64,000 nt of DNA, from contig JAHBCN010001240.1 of assembly GCA_019359885.1 (NCBI GenBank), positions 124,001-188,000 of the forward strand, in the 5' to 3' direction. The notes beneath the pieces are model-generated. The model was not told the DNA's origin. It searched no databases and worked only from the letters and a program-made list of their open reading frames with translations. Positions 1 through 53,265 of this stretch are shown one piece after another. How positions within the stretch are numbered: position 1 is the first letter of the stretch; each line of letters begins with the position of its first letter. Origin of the DNA: Listronotus oregonensis. Lineage: Eukaryota; Arthropoda; Insecta; Coleoptera; Curculionidae. Position numbers and translations under genes: made by a program.

Positions 1-38
1 TAAAGCAATCCAAAAATAATATTATTGAGCCTTTATCA

Positions 39-344
39 TACAGGGTGTTAAAAAAATTGCTATTATTATGTCAGAGGTAGTTCGTCCCTGGCAAACTAAA
101 TGAGCCAAATATGATTTAATTGGTTTATTTTAAGAAGACTTATCTAGTAACCTTCATTTAAAAAAAAAAAATTAAATTTCGCCTGGTATTTTAAAACTCA
201 TTAAAAAAATTAATATTTTCAGGGGTGTCCTGTCTCTCCGTAGGGGAGGGTCGTAGGAAAAAAGTTTATGGAAAGTTGTCATAATTATTTTAGGTTTTCT
301 ATTAGATTCCAACAGATTTCCCACATATTCTGGGACACCCTGTA
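39..344. mobile_element. Small mariner-type MITE
   Basis: About 306 bp bounded by TACAGGGTGT and its complement ACACCCTGTA, the terminal sequence common to many insect mariner-derived MITEs, with TA at both ends. The short ORF inside on the minus strand is incidental. Confidence 0.6.
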
Positions 345-358
345 TAATGGTTTTGATA

Positions 359-490
359 AGCACCTGTTTGGTTTTTAATTTTTAAAATTTTAATTTTAAT
401 TCAGGGATGTATTTTATAAAGTTTCAAAACAAGCACCTGTTTGGTTTTTAATTTTTAAAATTTTAAATTTAATTCAGGATGTACTTTATT
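359..490. repeat. Two-copy tandem duplication, about 73-bp unit
   Basis: The stretch GCACCTGTTTGGTTTTTAAT and what follows (A/T-rich, then TTCAGGATGTA) occurs twice head to tail, differing by a few small indels. The rest of 491-1480 is AT-rich and shows nothing I can name. Confidence 0.7.
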
Positions 491-1480
491 TTTGAAAAAA
501 CATTTTTCAAAAATCCTCAAAAGTCAGAAAGCTTATAAAAAAAGCAAATCTAAATTCCATATAACGGGTATTCCTTTAAAGTGTTTTGCCCCACTATAAA
601 CTTTATGTTTTTCACCATATCGAAATTAAATTTGAAGTGATTTTAAGATATTACTGCATTCTCTGACAAGTGACTATTCCGGTCTAACAAAAAATGACAT
701 TAAGATTTGTAAAAAGCATAACTTGAATGTTTTTTCCTTTTTTTTACTTTGGATATTATTTTAAATACTACAATATATCACTTATCCCTTTGTTCCTCAT
801 GAAATTAATTATATTTTTATTTTTTACTATTTAGCTACAGGTCTGTAAATATTTAAATTTACTAGCTTTACTTGTAAAAACTAAGAAGAAATACAATTTT
901 ACTGTTTTAGCTCAAAACCGAAAAGTATAAGGTACTAAGTTATTCCTAACAAATTTTTTAAAAATAATTGACCTAAAATAGTATTTATGTTTTTCTTTAA
1001 TTTAATGTTGTAAAAATTTAAACGCCTATTCATAACTTTCCAGAATATTGTAAATTAAAAACTTATATTAACACAGTCACACAAAAAAATTTTTTCCATG
1101 TACTATAAATTTGTACATTGCATAAATTCCTAATGTTTTCTATTATTTATTTTGAGCTCATGTAAACAAAAATGAAATAAATTAAAAAGTTCGACAATTT
1201 AGAAAAAATACATTTTTTTTAACCGAAATCACCTACACCATATAATAATGTTAATGAGGTATAAAAATTCAGAAGTCAATATCGCTTTCAAAATCACAAA
1301 ACCATTATAATTCGTTCACATCAAAGGCGTAAAAGATGTCAACAAAATTAATGATCGGTAAACGGCGATATTGAGTTTCATTTCATATTTGTGTATATAT
1401 CAAAGAAATTTTCTACCCTTTATTAAAAAATCAGGAAAAGAAATTGGTAAGTGTTTTAAATGATTTCGAAAGAACATGAA

Positions 1481-1898
1481 GCTACTCTCCACTAATTAAC
1501 ATAACATATAGTTCAATCATTATAGATTTTTTTTGTCATTAATGTTTAGAGATATCTGACTGCGCCATCACTTCCGGAATAACCTGTAGATTACTAAAAT
1601 CAAAAATCCAACCAAGTTTTTTTAGGTAATTTTTTTAAACAATAGTTATTAAAAAAAGGACCTTTTTTCGTTTTTTTTTTTTAAATATAACAAAAATACT
1701 GGCTATATCATTTTACTCATAAAAGACCATTTGTAGAGAATTTAAAGACCTACCAGATGGTTTTTGAAAAATCCCGATCCAACCATTTTTCACCGAGAAA
1801 AGCCGGAAAAACGCTTAAAACAGAATATTTTTAAAAAATTCGTATCTCCGTTAATTTTTAATGTTAAGGGCTGATTTTTTGGGAAATGATGGTCAATA
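1481..1898 (+). repeat. Dispersed repeat, copy 1 (inverted copy at 36290-36650)
   Basis: Sequence from about 1500 (CTACTCTCCACTAATTAAC) to the assembly gap matches 36290-36650 in reverse orientation. Shared pieces include GATATCTGACTGCGCCAT, GTAATCTACGGGTTATTCC as complement, and CACCGAGAAAAGCC. It probably continues into the gap at its 3' end. Confidence 0.7.
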
Positions 1899-1915
1899 NN
1901 NNNNNNNNNNNNNNN
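1899..1915. other. Assembly gap (17 N)
   Basis: Seventeen N interrupt the first dispersed repeat. From 1916 to about 2730 the sequence is AT-rich with no gene or repeat I can support. Confidence 0.95.
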
Positions 1916-2879
1916 ATTTCATGCTTTTGCTATATTATTGCTAGGGTAGATTAACTTTTTAAAATTTTTATATAAAAAATTTTTTTTTCAAAAATACAAA
2001 TAAATGTCTAATAATCTGTAGAAAAGCCGAATAATCTTTTTAATTTAAAAAAAAAAGTTTTTTATGTCTATTTTCTAACCAGTTCCGTTTCTGAAAATAA
2101 ATAAGTTGTATTTATAGAATTTTTTGGGGAATTTTGATCATCAGTCAAATTTAATAAAATCCTGATCACATATAATATAAATCATCGACAATTTTTTAAA
2201 ATAAATATCTTTTTGGTATAAACATTTTTTAAATTTTATGAACATATTTAGGACATGTTGAATAGCATGTCTTGAATATTAATATCTAGAATTTGACGTT
2301 TTTGATTAATTTTTTGCTCGAAAAAGTAACAGCAGAGATGCTTCCTATTAAATTTTTCATTCCTAATGCTTTTAAAAGAAAATTAAAAAAAAAGCTCAAC
2401 CCAAATATAAAAATTATTTTTTACAGCTTATACTGTTAAGTAGATGCAGCTAATTTACATAGTCAACACTCCCAAATTTTTTAAGGACATTATTTTACAA
2501 ACATTATTTTTATTTTCATCTTCAAAAAGTGAATAAATTTAAAATAAGTTTTCAAGTTCCCTTGAAAAAATCCACCTTGGGAAACGCGAATACTTGTGAT
2601 TTAGTGTCTTAAAGATACATTTTTATCTTTTTAATAGTGATCAAAGTGCGATCCGGATATTTTCGTTATCCCCATGTTATTTTGAATTACTCAACTCTTT
2701 TATCGTTCAAAAAGGAGATAATCTAGACCGATGTTTCCCCCAAGTGATCCATGCCAGCTGTCAAAAACACATTTGATTTTGATCAATTTATTCATTATTG
2801 TGGCCCATGATACATAAACTTGGGACCTTTAATTAAAGTTCTATTTCAATTATCGGTCTAAGAAAACACATGCTTTTCC

Positions 2880-3941
2880 ACGCGGCAAATAAAAACCACT
2901 CACATTACGGATAAACAAATTATCAAAATTGCTAAAACGGACCTTTTCTCGATTCTAACAGGATAAAACACCGTATATCTGGGGAACTTGGGGTAAAGGG
3001 ACCTCTAGAACGGTAAACTTTAAAACTGGAAGCTAAATTATTTGCTAGAAGGCTATAGCAAAAAAAAAACATGTTGTCAAAAAAAACAAACGCTCCCGTT
3101 TAAGTTATGCCAAAACAATCTACACTGGACTGAGCATGACTGGCAAAAGGTTATCTGGAGCGATGAACCCAAGTTTTGTTTATTTAAAAGTGATGGTGTT
3201 GTCATGAGACGTCCTGCCAATGAACGACTTAACCCTAAGTATACGTGTCCAATGTTGAAACACGGTGGTGGATCGGTAATGGTTTGCGGGTGTTTTTCGG
3301 GCTATGGTATGGAGTCCCTTTATAAAATAGAAGGTATTATGGACCAATTTAAATACAAGGATATATTAGAGAACCAACCCGGTCAGAGGTATTTTAACAG
3401 GACAATAACGCCAAATATTCTTCTCTGTTCGTAAAGGGCTCTGTTAAAAAAGGAAAACATCAACGTTATGGAATAGCCTTCAGAATCTCCAGATCTCAAT
3501 TCAATTGAGAATCTGTGAAACATTTTAAAATCCAAAATCAGAGGAAAATTCTTTCGCAATAACTATGAATTGTTTGAAGCCTTGAATGAAGATGGGTCAA
3601 TATGGATACAGTGATTATTTCCCAACTGATAAGATCCATGTCAAAACGTTGTGAAGATGTTTAAGAATAAAGGATTTTTTACAAAATATTAATTATTATA
3701 TTTTTTAAATATTGGTATTTAAATTAAAACAATTATAAAGCAAAGCTGTTCTATTCTTTTCACTTGAAAAATAGTTTTTAAATACAAAAATACTAAAACA
3801 AAAAAAATATATATTTAACCCAAAAATAAATTGCTTTTGTACTAGTAGATTATTTATCATAATTATGGCTATGATATACATTTATTGCTTGAAGAAATAA
3901 GCGACTTTTAAAAGTTGCTCTACTTTTTTTCCACTACTGTA
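2880..3941 (+). pseudogene. Tc1-like transposase remnant
   Basis: From 3042 the frame reads an internal Tc1 DDE transposase segment: DWQKVIWSDEPKFCLFKSDG contains the first catalytic Asp, followed by MRRPANERL and GGGSVMVCGCFSG. The second Asp region (FNRT/QDND-like, near 3395) and the PDLNSIEN region with the third acidic residue (near 3490) are still recognisable, but only in shifted frames. A few helix-turn-helix codons remain upstream near 2900. The right inverted end is preserved at 3931-3941 (CCACTACTGTA, typical Tc1 terminus with TA); no matching left end was found. Stops and frameshifts make it non-functional. Confidence 0.75.
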
Positions 3942-4316
3942 CATCATCTGTTGGAGGGGGTTACTAACAGAAATGGTTACGACTAATTCTGCCTGTAAAG
4001 ACAATTTAAGGATATTTTTGTTGATTTCTAACAAAACAAGACGATGATGCCACTCCTTAAATGTGTTGGCAAATAACACTTCTACACCCAAGAACCATAT
4101 AAAGAAGTTAAGATTGCGTAATACCAAAATGCAATACTATTCAGGGAATTTGTTAAAAATATTTGCCATGAAGCTATATCTACTTAATGACCCTGACCTT
4201 ATATATTTCGGTTTTATATAAAAACGTTTCCTTCAAAAATAAATAATAATGAATCCTAGTTTTTTTCTATCCCATTCACGCACCTTTTATAACATTAATT
4301 TCTAAAAGTACATAGT
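3942..4316. other. Region beyond the ZAD gene stop codon
   Basis: AT-rich, presumably 3' untranslated sequence of the minus-strand ZAD gene. The nearest AATAAA on the minus strand is at about 3882-3877, inside the Tc1 remnant, so the natural polyadenylation site is unclear. Confidence 0.35.
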
Positions 4317-45543
<41,227 letters not shown>

Positions 45544-45764
45544 ATTAAAAAGTTTTAAATAAAAACCCTTTTCGAAAAACACAAACAACCAGCCATAACA
45601 CAACAACGACCTTCCTCTCCCTTAAATGTCAAATGTCAACTGTCACATGAGTGGTTTTTTTTCTTTGGTTAGTTTCTTTTTCTCTTGTGTTTTGGCTCTG
45701 CTGCTAAGCTATTCGCCAGCTTATCACTGGGAAACATCCGGTTCTACTAATATCACTTTCGAAC

Positions 45765-45848
45765 ATATACTTTCTAGAGGCAGCCTTACCCCTTGGCCGC
45801 GTGAGAAAAAGCGCTGATTGGTCAGCGAAGGAGGTATATATATAATAT
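45765..45848. repeat. CCAAT/TATA repeat, partial copy B
   Basis: Contains GCTGATTGGTCAGCG (inverse CCAAT box) followed by GGAGGTATATATATAAT. It lies about 250 bp upstream of exon 1 of the ZAD gene, so it could affect that promoter, though in divergent orientation. Confidence 0.6.
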
Positions 45849-45850
45849 GG

Positions 45851-46400
45851 AGGAGTGATAACAGAAAAGAAATAATCTTTTCAAACTTCCACAATTTTTT
45901 TTTTTTAAGTTTTGTTGTACGAAAAAGAAAACCGACATGTTCGCAACACTGTTGCTTCACAAAAAGGAGTTTAAAAGACTGGTATTATATAAACTAAAAC
46001 TTACAACCAACATGTACACAAATAAGCAGGTAGATATTTACAATAGGAAAACCTAATTATTATATTTACCTATTAATGAAACAGATTCAATAAGGAGAAG
46101 AATTTAAGTCTAATTGATTGTTTAAAAGAATATTGGAATTTTTGAGTGTTTATTTCCATGGATTCTACTAAATTTAATTTTACACTTTTGTTTTCAATAT
46201 AGAATGTCATAGTTAAAATTAAATGAATGTTGTTCTTCTATTAAATGGTTGGAGTAATTAGAATCTTTTTTCTTTTTAACAAAACTAGAATAATGTTCAT
46301 TAACACGTTTATCGAAATTCCTACCCGTATAAATAAAACTTAAAAATAAAAAATTGTGGAAGTTTGAAAAGTATTATTTCTTTTCTAAGTTATCACTCCT
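45851..46400. repeat. Foldback of 550 bp
   Basis: AGGAGTGATAACAGAAAAGA and TTTTCAAACTTCCACAATTT on the left are matched by AAATTGTGGAAGTTTGAAAA and AAGTTATCACTCCT on the right. Arms are about 65 bp and the spacer about 420 bp. Confidence 0.82.
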
Positions 46401-46504
46401 CTATGTAATGGACTTCCACCAAGTAAAAGCCGACTCAATACAAGGTACAATATATATAATACTCTGGCGGCTCGGGAAAATCATGTTTTTAACTTTCAAG
46501 AACC

Positions 46505-46755
46505 GATAGGGATCTTACTCTGCCATGCCAGACAGAAAGAAGAATAGGTGTATAAGCGTTTTCTCTCGCTCCAACGTTCTGGTTGGTAGGCGGAGAGAGG
46601 TAGACCAATCAGCACACAAAGCTGGGTATATACCCTTTCCACCAACGAATCAGCACGTTAGAGCGGGAAGGGTAATACGTCTATTCTTCTTTCTCTCTCT
46701 CGCTTGTTTGCATTGCCAAGTGGCAAGGTTTATGTTCGAAGGGTCATATAGCAAT
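46505..46755. repeat. CCAAT/TATA palindromic repeat, copy C
   Basis: Near-palindromic for about 200 bp (GAAAGAAGAATAGGTGTATA left, TACGTCTATTCTTCTTTC right). The centre is the perfect palindrome GGGTATATACCC (46624-46635) with ACCAATCAGCAC on one side and CGAATCAGCACG on the other. From 46756 to 47530 is AT-rich with nothing recognised. Confidence 0.75.
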
Positions 46756-47530
46756 TACCTTATTTTAAAAATATGTGTCTCTTCGTAGGTTGGTGGCATA
46801 TGGGAAACTTTTTTATTATTAAGTTTGTCATGTCAAAATTTATAAGTTGCATACGAGGTTTATTAAAAAATGTGTTCTTTGCTCCAGAGTAAAGTAACTT
46901 TACTCTTGACAAAATCGAAAATTATTATAAAGAAAAGATGTTTAGAACTAACTTTAAAATGTTTAACATTGTTTACCTACTTACTTAAAAAAAAAAAACA
47001 TTTTTTTCTCCAATTATGAATAATAATGAATTATGAATTAACGTGTAAACTTAAATTTTCAACATTATCGCAGAGAAAGTGTAAAAAAAATATTTTTTAA
47101 CATTTATAAGTTAAACATCTCTGCTTGATATTAACTTTCAATATGTCAAAATAAAGGTACTTTACTCTAAAGAAAAAAAAATTTTTTTTTGACAAATCTT
47201 GTATACAACTGATAAATTTTAAAATCTAAAATTTGCATTTAAGGTTTTGGACCATGCAGAACCTTTCATAAGGAATGACTTTTTTCGAAAACGGAATAAT
47301 AGTGTTCCATATGCCACCAACTTACGTTGACACACTGTATATCTAACAGGAATGAAATACAATACGAATTTCAATTTAATTTATTGAATTTACCAGAACT
47401 AGGGATTTTTAATGCAAAATCAAACATGTTGCCAGTTTTATATTTTTCATAAACCGCCTTAATTTGGCACACCGGTATTTTTTAATGGTCTTCTCCCTCC
47501 ACTGTTAGTGTTTTAAAATTGTAATAACAG

Positions 47531-47675
47531 TCTAACAGCACACAAAGCGGCGTATTTACCCCTGCTTGCCGACCAATCAACCCGTGGAGCGGGTGAGAAA
47601 GGTTATACACCTATTCTTTTTTCTCTCTTACACAGCCAAGCGGCGAGGCTGCTTCTAGCAGGTATATGTTCGAAG
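47531..47675. repeat. CCAAT/TATA repeat, copy D
   Basis: CACACAAAGCGGCGTATTTA, then GACCAATCAACCCGTGGAGC and CAAGCGGCGAGGCTGCTTCT: same order of motifs as copies A, C and E, with a more decayed centre. Confidence 0.65.
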
Positions 47676-47752
47676 CTTCCAGCCAAACTCCATCGTTCGT
47701 TATCGAACGGTAATCATTGTCATTCGTGTCTTGAACTTTTAAATACTTCCTC

Positions 47753-48288
47753 AGGGCCCCGATTCTGTAAGCAATTTTTTTGACATTCCTTTTCCCTATC
47801 TCTATCGAAACAATGACAAACTTATGAGTTACCTGTAAGGGCAACAAAGACAAGTGATCCCTATTTTGACATTCTCTTTCCTTATATTTTTACAGAATCC
47901 CAGCTCACAGGAGCACTATTCTTGGTCATTCGCATCTTTCAGAATCCGTCGAATTGTCATTTAATTTATCAACAGATTTGACGGATCGTGAAAGATGCGA
48001 ATGGTCAAGAATAGCGTCCCAGGGCTGGGACTCTGTAAAAATATAAGGAAAGAGAATGTCAAAATAGGGATCACATGTTTTTGTTGCATTTAAAGGTAAC
48101 TCATAAGTTTGTCACTGTTTTGAAAGAGATAGAGAAAAGGAATGTCAAAAAATTTGCTTACAGGATCGGGCCTCTGGGGCACTATTCTTGGTCATTCGCA
48201 TCTTTCAGGATTCGTCGAATTTTCATTTAATTTATTAACAGATTTGACGGATCTCAAAAGAAGCGAATGGCCAAGAATAGCGTCCCAG
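47753..48288. repeat. Palindrome with duplicated core
   Basis: 47753-47945 is mirrored by 47985-48173 (GATTCTGTAAGC.../...GCTTACAGGATC; TGACATTCTCTTTCCTTATA and its complement). The core 47913-48023 (CACTATTCTTGGTCATTCGC to AGAATAGCGTCCC) is itself palindromic and occurs again at 48179-48288. Confidence 0.8.
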
Positions 48289-49500
48289 GTTGTTTTACAC
48301 TGACCCGAAACCGTGCAAGGTCGACACTTGCGTGTTTTATCGCTTCTTCAAATTTCCAATTTCAAAACCGTTTCACCGCGATCAGAGACAAACCGCGATA
48401 CAGAAACTGCGGATTGAAAACACAAATTGAAAAGAACTACAGGGGTCAATAAAAAAGTTCTTTGTTAAGGCATGCGATTTTCTTAAGGAGGAAGGGGGAA
48501 ATTTGAAACTTTTTTTTTAATTTAAAATTTTAAATGTATATAACATCTTAAGAATATTGTATTAAATTTTGAGGTCAATCGGAGGAAAATTGATGGACTT
48601 ATAATAGTTTTATTGGCCGTTGCTCCAACTCAGTACAAAGGGCGTACTAAACTTTAAATCGGTTTTCCCAAACGTGCAATTTTTAAAGTAAGTGACCACC
48701 ATTCCGAAAAAACTACATCAATCGTTTTAAAAATTTGTACACATATTCTAAATACAAATAACTATCAATTGGCGTCAAGTTTTTTTAAATTATTTTTTAA
48801 TAAGTATCAATCTTACAATAAAAAATATGTCGATTTTATTGTCAAAAAATAGACATTTCAACATCAAAATTATGCAAAAAACTTAAAAATTGATAAATTA
48901 AAAAAACTCGACGTCAATTAAGAGAGAAACTAATTAACTAATCGAAACAATTCATTTTCTGATTACATAATTCAGTGGTGAGGAGTTGCGGTCACCGAAA
49001 AAAAAAACGTTTTTTGAGGCACCAGTGGAGAACTGCAATAAATCCTTTATTGCATTTATTTATAGTTTTGTACCAAGTATTCCTTAAATGTTTTATTATA
49101 ATATACCAATTTTCAAAATAAATTTTTACCAACAATATGTTATAAAAAAATTCTCCCCCTCCTTAAAGGACAGAAGCAACTGCTGAAAGAGAAAAATTGA
49201 CAGGGGGATCACTAGTACTCCCATCTACGCACTAAAATACTGGCAGCTATTTATCTAAGAGAGTGCGGACTTTTTTTTAAACAAATAAATTTTAACTTTA
49301 AATTTTTACAGCTGACAGAAATCCATATTATCCATTGTGTTGCAAAGCCGATGGCTTCAATTAGCATGCGACTAAAACTGATGACTCGTCCGCTGAATAA
49401 AACGACACATCTTTCTTTAGCGCTTTTCCATCGATGAATAAAATACACGTTCTTTATATCAGTACTTGTCAGTACCCCAACCGCTGTGTTCACAGATAGT
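48289..49500. other. AT-rich DNA, no gene seen
   Basis: ORFs at 48267-48452 and 49251-49493 (minus) have no recognised family. Nothing else supported. Confidence 0.4.
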
Positions 49501-50345
49501 CGTTTGTGGTTGGGCCCAGTAGGATCTTTTGGAACATGCGCTAGAGTTGCCGGTTATCGGCAACTCTTGTTGTCCATCCGAAAATGGACTCCCGGGATCC
49601 GAAGCTAAGATGAACACAAGGCTTAACTCAAGGTGTTAGCATACCGTGCTGATGAGTGTATGACATCCTGTGCCTTAAACAGGTGTCTCCAACGGTGCCT
49701 CTGAGATACAGGGCGACCTCTCAGAGTATCTAGCCTTACCGCGGTAATGCGGGGCTCTGCCGTGGTGGACTATTACTTCCCGAACTCCAAACAGAAAGCG
49801 GACAGAACCGCTTTCATAGGAAAAAAAAGTGACAAAGGTGCGCTAAACGAAACGGATAAATCCGTTTCGAGAGGTGCCACTCAAGGTCACAAGCAGACAA
49901 AGGTGCGCCGACCGAAACGGGTGAATCCGTTTCGTAAGGTGCCCCCGAAGTCACCGGCGCCTGTTTTACGGGAAAGGGCTAATCCATCCCGAACAAACAG
50001 GTGCTTAGGAAGGGTTCTCTTAATCCAATCCATCTGGTTCCTGTAACAAGGACCTGGTAGCTACCCACGTCACTAGACCGGGAGAGGAGGGCATGATGGA
50101 TCTAATCGTCTGCTCGTCATACTCTCCAGAAGACAGGGACACCAGAACACGTCAGAACACATTGTGCTCGTGTCCGGTAGTGACACGAGTAAGAGATGTA
50201 AGAACTTTTTCCCAATCTGGTATCGGATTCATTAGAAGTCCAATCCTATTGGGAGAAAAATAAAAAGGTGTGAGCCACAATAGACCGAGCGGTCGCAGGG
50301 AGGGCGTAAAAAGTCCACTCATTTTAAACCTACCTACCTACCTAC
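49500..50345 (+). mobile_element. Possible LINE 5' region with structured RNA and a small ORF
   Basis: GC-richer block with two adjacent perfect stem-loops: GAGTTGCCG/CGGCAACTC (49544-49566) and GTCCAT/ATGGAC (49572-49589). It is followed by a 99-codon ORF at 49747-50046, very basic and rich in Lys/Arg/Ser (GHKQTKVRRPKRVNPFRKV). Two hairpins of form AAACGG-N6-CCGTTT occur within the ORF. The block ends in a short CCTA array (50331-50346). This style suggests the 5' UTR and start of ORF1 of a site-specific or R1-like LINE, but no known domain was recognised. Confidence 0.35.
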
Positions 50346-50787
50346 TTGTCAGTACCACCACGTATAATAAAGAAATAAGAATTCACATTAAACAGGGACT
50401 AATAAAAATTAAAAATAAAATCATAGCCTTGACTTTTTTTTTAGAGAACCCATTGGCAATACATTTGTTTACATGTCTGTTTGTTATTCAAAAATAGTTA
50501 ACACTACTTTACACTTTTTGTACACACAAACAGACCTTATATTTGATTAAAAAATCATCCGGTTGTCACATAGATGAAGGTCGCCTTTCAGGTAGTTCAC
50601 TTGTGACAATCGTAGACAAAATAATGGCGGTATAGTAAGTAAAACCCGACCGGTCTTGCTTGAAAGTATTATTTTTGTAGGAGACTGTACATACAACACA
50701 TGAGGTCTGTTTGTAATTCAGTAATATTTTACACTTTTTAGGACCCACCTAGTTCTAAAATACACCTTCTATAAGAGCGATACTGTA

Positions 50788-52293
50788 CCGGGTGTCCAAA
50801 TAAGAAAGGACGCCGGCTGTATCTCAAAAAATCTTTATTGCACAGCGTTGGGAAACAAATATTTTTAGTAAAAGTGGTCAAGAGAAACAGCTGGAAATTA
50901 TTTTCAAGTTTCTAAAATGGCCGCTAGGGGGCCTAACTGCAATCTTGAATGTAAAAAAGTGATGTTTCGTGAATTTTGCTACATTAACCTAACAAAAAAT
51001 ACCTGATTTATAAAGTCGAGGATAATTTGAACCTTTTTTGTTTGACAATTTTTGCTGTATTATAAAGTGGTGGGGGGTATTTAAAGGTTTTCGTAAAAAC
51101 ACTGTGTATCTGAAACGGCTAAGCCGACTTTAACAAACTTGGGCTAGTTAAAAAGAGCTATTTTTGGGCTATAAATGTTACATTATTTGACGTTTTGTTA
51201 GTTTCACATGCGCCGCTAGAGGGCTTTTTTTCGAAATTCCGACAGAAATGGTTAATTTTTTCCAAAAAATTAAATGCATTGCTTAATGATGCTTAAATAA
51301 GCTCACGAAAACCGTATCTCGATATCTTGTTCCTAACCTAAAATTTAAGCCAAAGAAAGTTTTATACGTCAATATCTCAAAAACTATAAAAGCTACAAGA
51401 AATTTTATATGACATAAATTATATTTTTACGAAACCTTTAATTTATGTTATATAATCTTTTCGTTTAAATGCAATACTTTACGAGTTATAATCAAAAAAT
51501 CGAATTCCAGGGGTATACCTTAAAAAATCCTGAAAATTCAATTTATTGATTATAACTCGTAAAGTATTGCATTTAGGCGAAAAGATTATATAACCTAAAT
51601 TAAAGGTTTTGTAAAAATACATAATTTATGTCATATAAAATTTCTTCTAGCTTTTATAGTTTTTGAGATATTGACGTATAAAATTTTCTTTGGCCTAAAT
51701 TTTAGGTAAGGAACAAGATATCGAGACACGGTTTTCGCGAGCTTGTTTAAGCAATATTAAGCTACTTTTTATGAAAAAAAATCATACCAATGCATTTAAT
51801 TTTTTTGAGAAAATTAACCATTTCTATCGGAATTTTGAAAAAAGCCTTCTAGCGCCGACATGTGAAACTAACAAAACTTCAAATAATATAACGTTTATAG
51901 CCCGAGAATAGCTGTTTTTAACTAGCCCAAGTTTGTTAAAATCGGCTTAGCCGTTTCGAAGATACGGGGTGTTTTTTTTACGGAAACTTAAAATACCCCC
52001 CACCACTTTATTTTTAGAAATACAGAAAAAATTGTCAAACAAAAAAGGTTTCAATTATCCTCGACTATTAAAATCAGATATTTTTTTGTTAGGTTAATAT
52101 AGCAAAATTCACAGAAACATTACTTATTTCGGTTCAAGATTGCAGTTACGCCACCTAGCGGCCATTTCAAAGACTTGAAAATAATTTCCAGCTATTTCTC
52201 TAGACCACTTTTACAAAAAATATTTTTCCCCAACGCAGTGCGATAAACATTTTCCGAGATACAGCACGCGTCCTTTCTTATTTGGACACCCGG
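50788..52293. mobile_element. 1.5-kb giant palindrome (foldback) with CCGGGTGTCC ends
   Basis: Ends CCGGGTGTCCAAATAAGAAA and its complement, flanked by TA on both sides. Arms of roughly 720 bp match along nearly the whole length (for example AACGGCTAAGCCGACTTTAA at 51114 against TTAAAATCGGCTTAGCCGTT near 51935). The turn is at about 51520 and there is almost no unique spacer. No ORF. Confidence 0.9.
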
Positions 52294-53014
52294 TACATTA
52301 ATTTTTAATAACAAACAGACCTAGTAAACTTTCAAAAATCAATATCTTTTTAACAAACGGTTAAAGAATTTAGGTTTTTTCCAATTCGTTTTTAAAAAAT
52401 ATCGTAAGAACCGTTTTCGAGATATTCCGAAATGAATGCATGGCTTTCATACATGACAGATACTGACAATGTTAATTATGCACAATTTGATTGTTAATAT
52501 ATCGTTATACAGACGATAAAAAATTTTTGTTTTTTTAAATTAGATAAAAGACACTCTTATTAACCATATATTTCAATTTTATTTTATTCTTAAGAAAAGC
52601 CATTTTACGAGTAAACTACCTTAATTCGGATCTCAGAATATTATAATTTTTATAACTTATTGTTACTATTTTTTTAAAATTTAATATAAAAAATGCCTGG
52701 TACGGTTTTTTTACAAAAAAAAACAGATAAAAGGACATAAAAAAGACCCAACATATTTAATACTTTATATTTATTTTTAATAAAATTTCTAATAAGACAA
52801 TTTAAGAAATATCCATAAATACAAGCCGTTTGTATCAGATTTGTGAGCTTTTTCTTTATGTGCCAATACATACTATTGTTTTAAAATGTTAAAATTGTAC
52901 TATTTGCTAATTATATTACTTAAACTTTAGGTAAATGCGATTTTTCCTTCACCAAAGTTATAGACGTTTAGTCCCATTTATCCTTTATACGCTTCAATCA
53001 TATACTTTACTTGA
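52294..53014. other. AT-rich DNA, nothing recognised
   Basis: No coding or repeat signal supported. The same holds for 50347-50787. Confidence 0.4.
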
Positions 53015-53265
53015 GGTAGTATTGCCGCTTGGCCATGCGATAGAGAAAGAAAAATAGGTGTATAACCTTTCTCTCTCGCTTCATGTGCTTACTGATCGAC
53101 GCAAAGTGGTATATTGCCTGTTTTATTTGCCGATTGGTCGGCGGGTATATACCCCCCCGCCCATCAAAGAGCAGATGGAGCGAAAATGAAAGGTTATACT
53201 TCTTTCCCGCTAGCACGCTTGTTCGCTCGGCCGAGCGGCAAGGCTGTCTCTAGTAGGTATAAGCT
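53015..53265. repeat. CCAAT/TATA palindromic repeat, copy E
   Basis: Left half GCTTGGCCATGCGATAGAGA, right half GCTCGGCCGAGCGGCAAGGC. The centre CGATTGGTCGGCGGGTATAT is followed by ACCCCCCCGCC, with the palindrome GGGTATATACCC at 53143-53154 and an inverse CCAAT box just before it. ORFs across it are by-products of the palindrome. Confidence 0.75.

Noticed and set aside
46525..46788. 87-codon ORF over CCAAT repeat copy C
   Set aside because: Runs along a non-coding palindromic repeat; related copies do not keep the frame.
49378..49384. CTGATGA, the hammerhead ribozyme core heptamer (also at 49649)
   Set aside because: No following stem II plus GAAA in the required spacing at either place.
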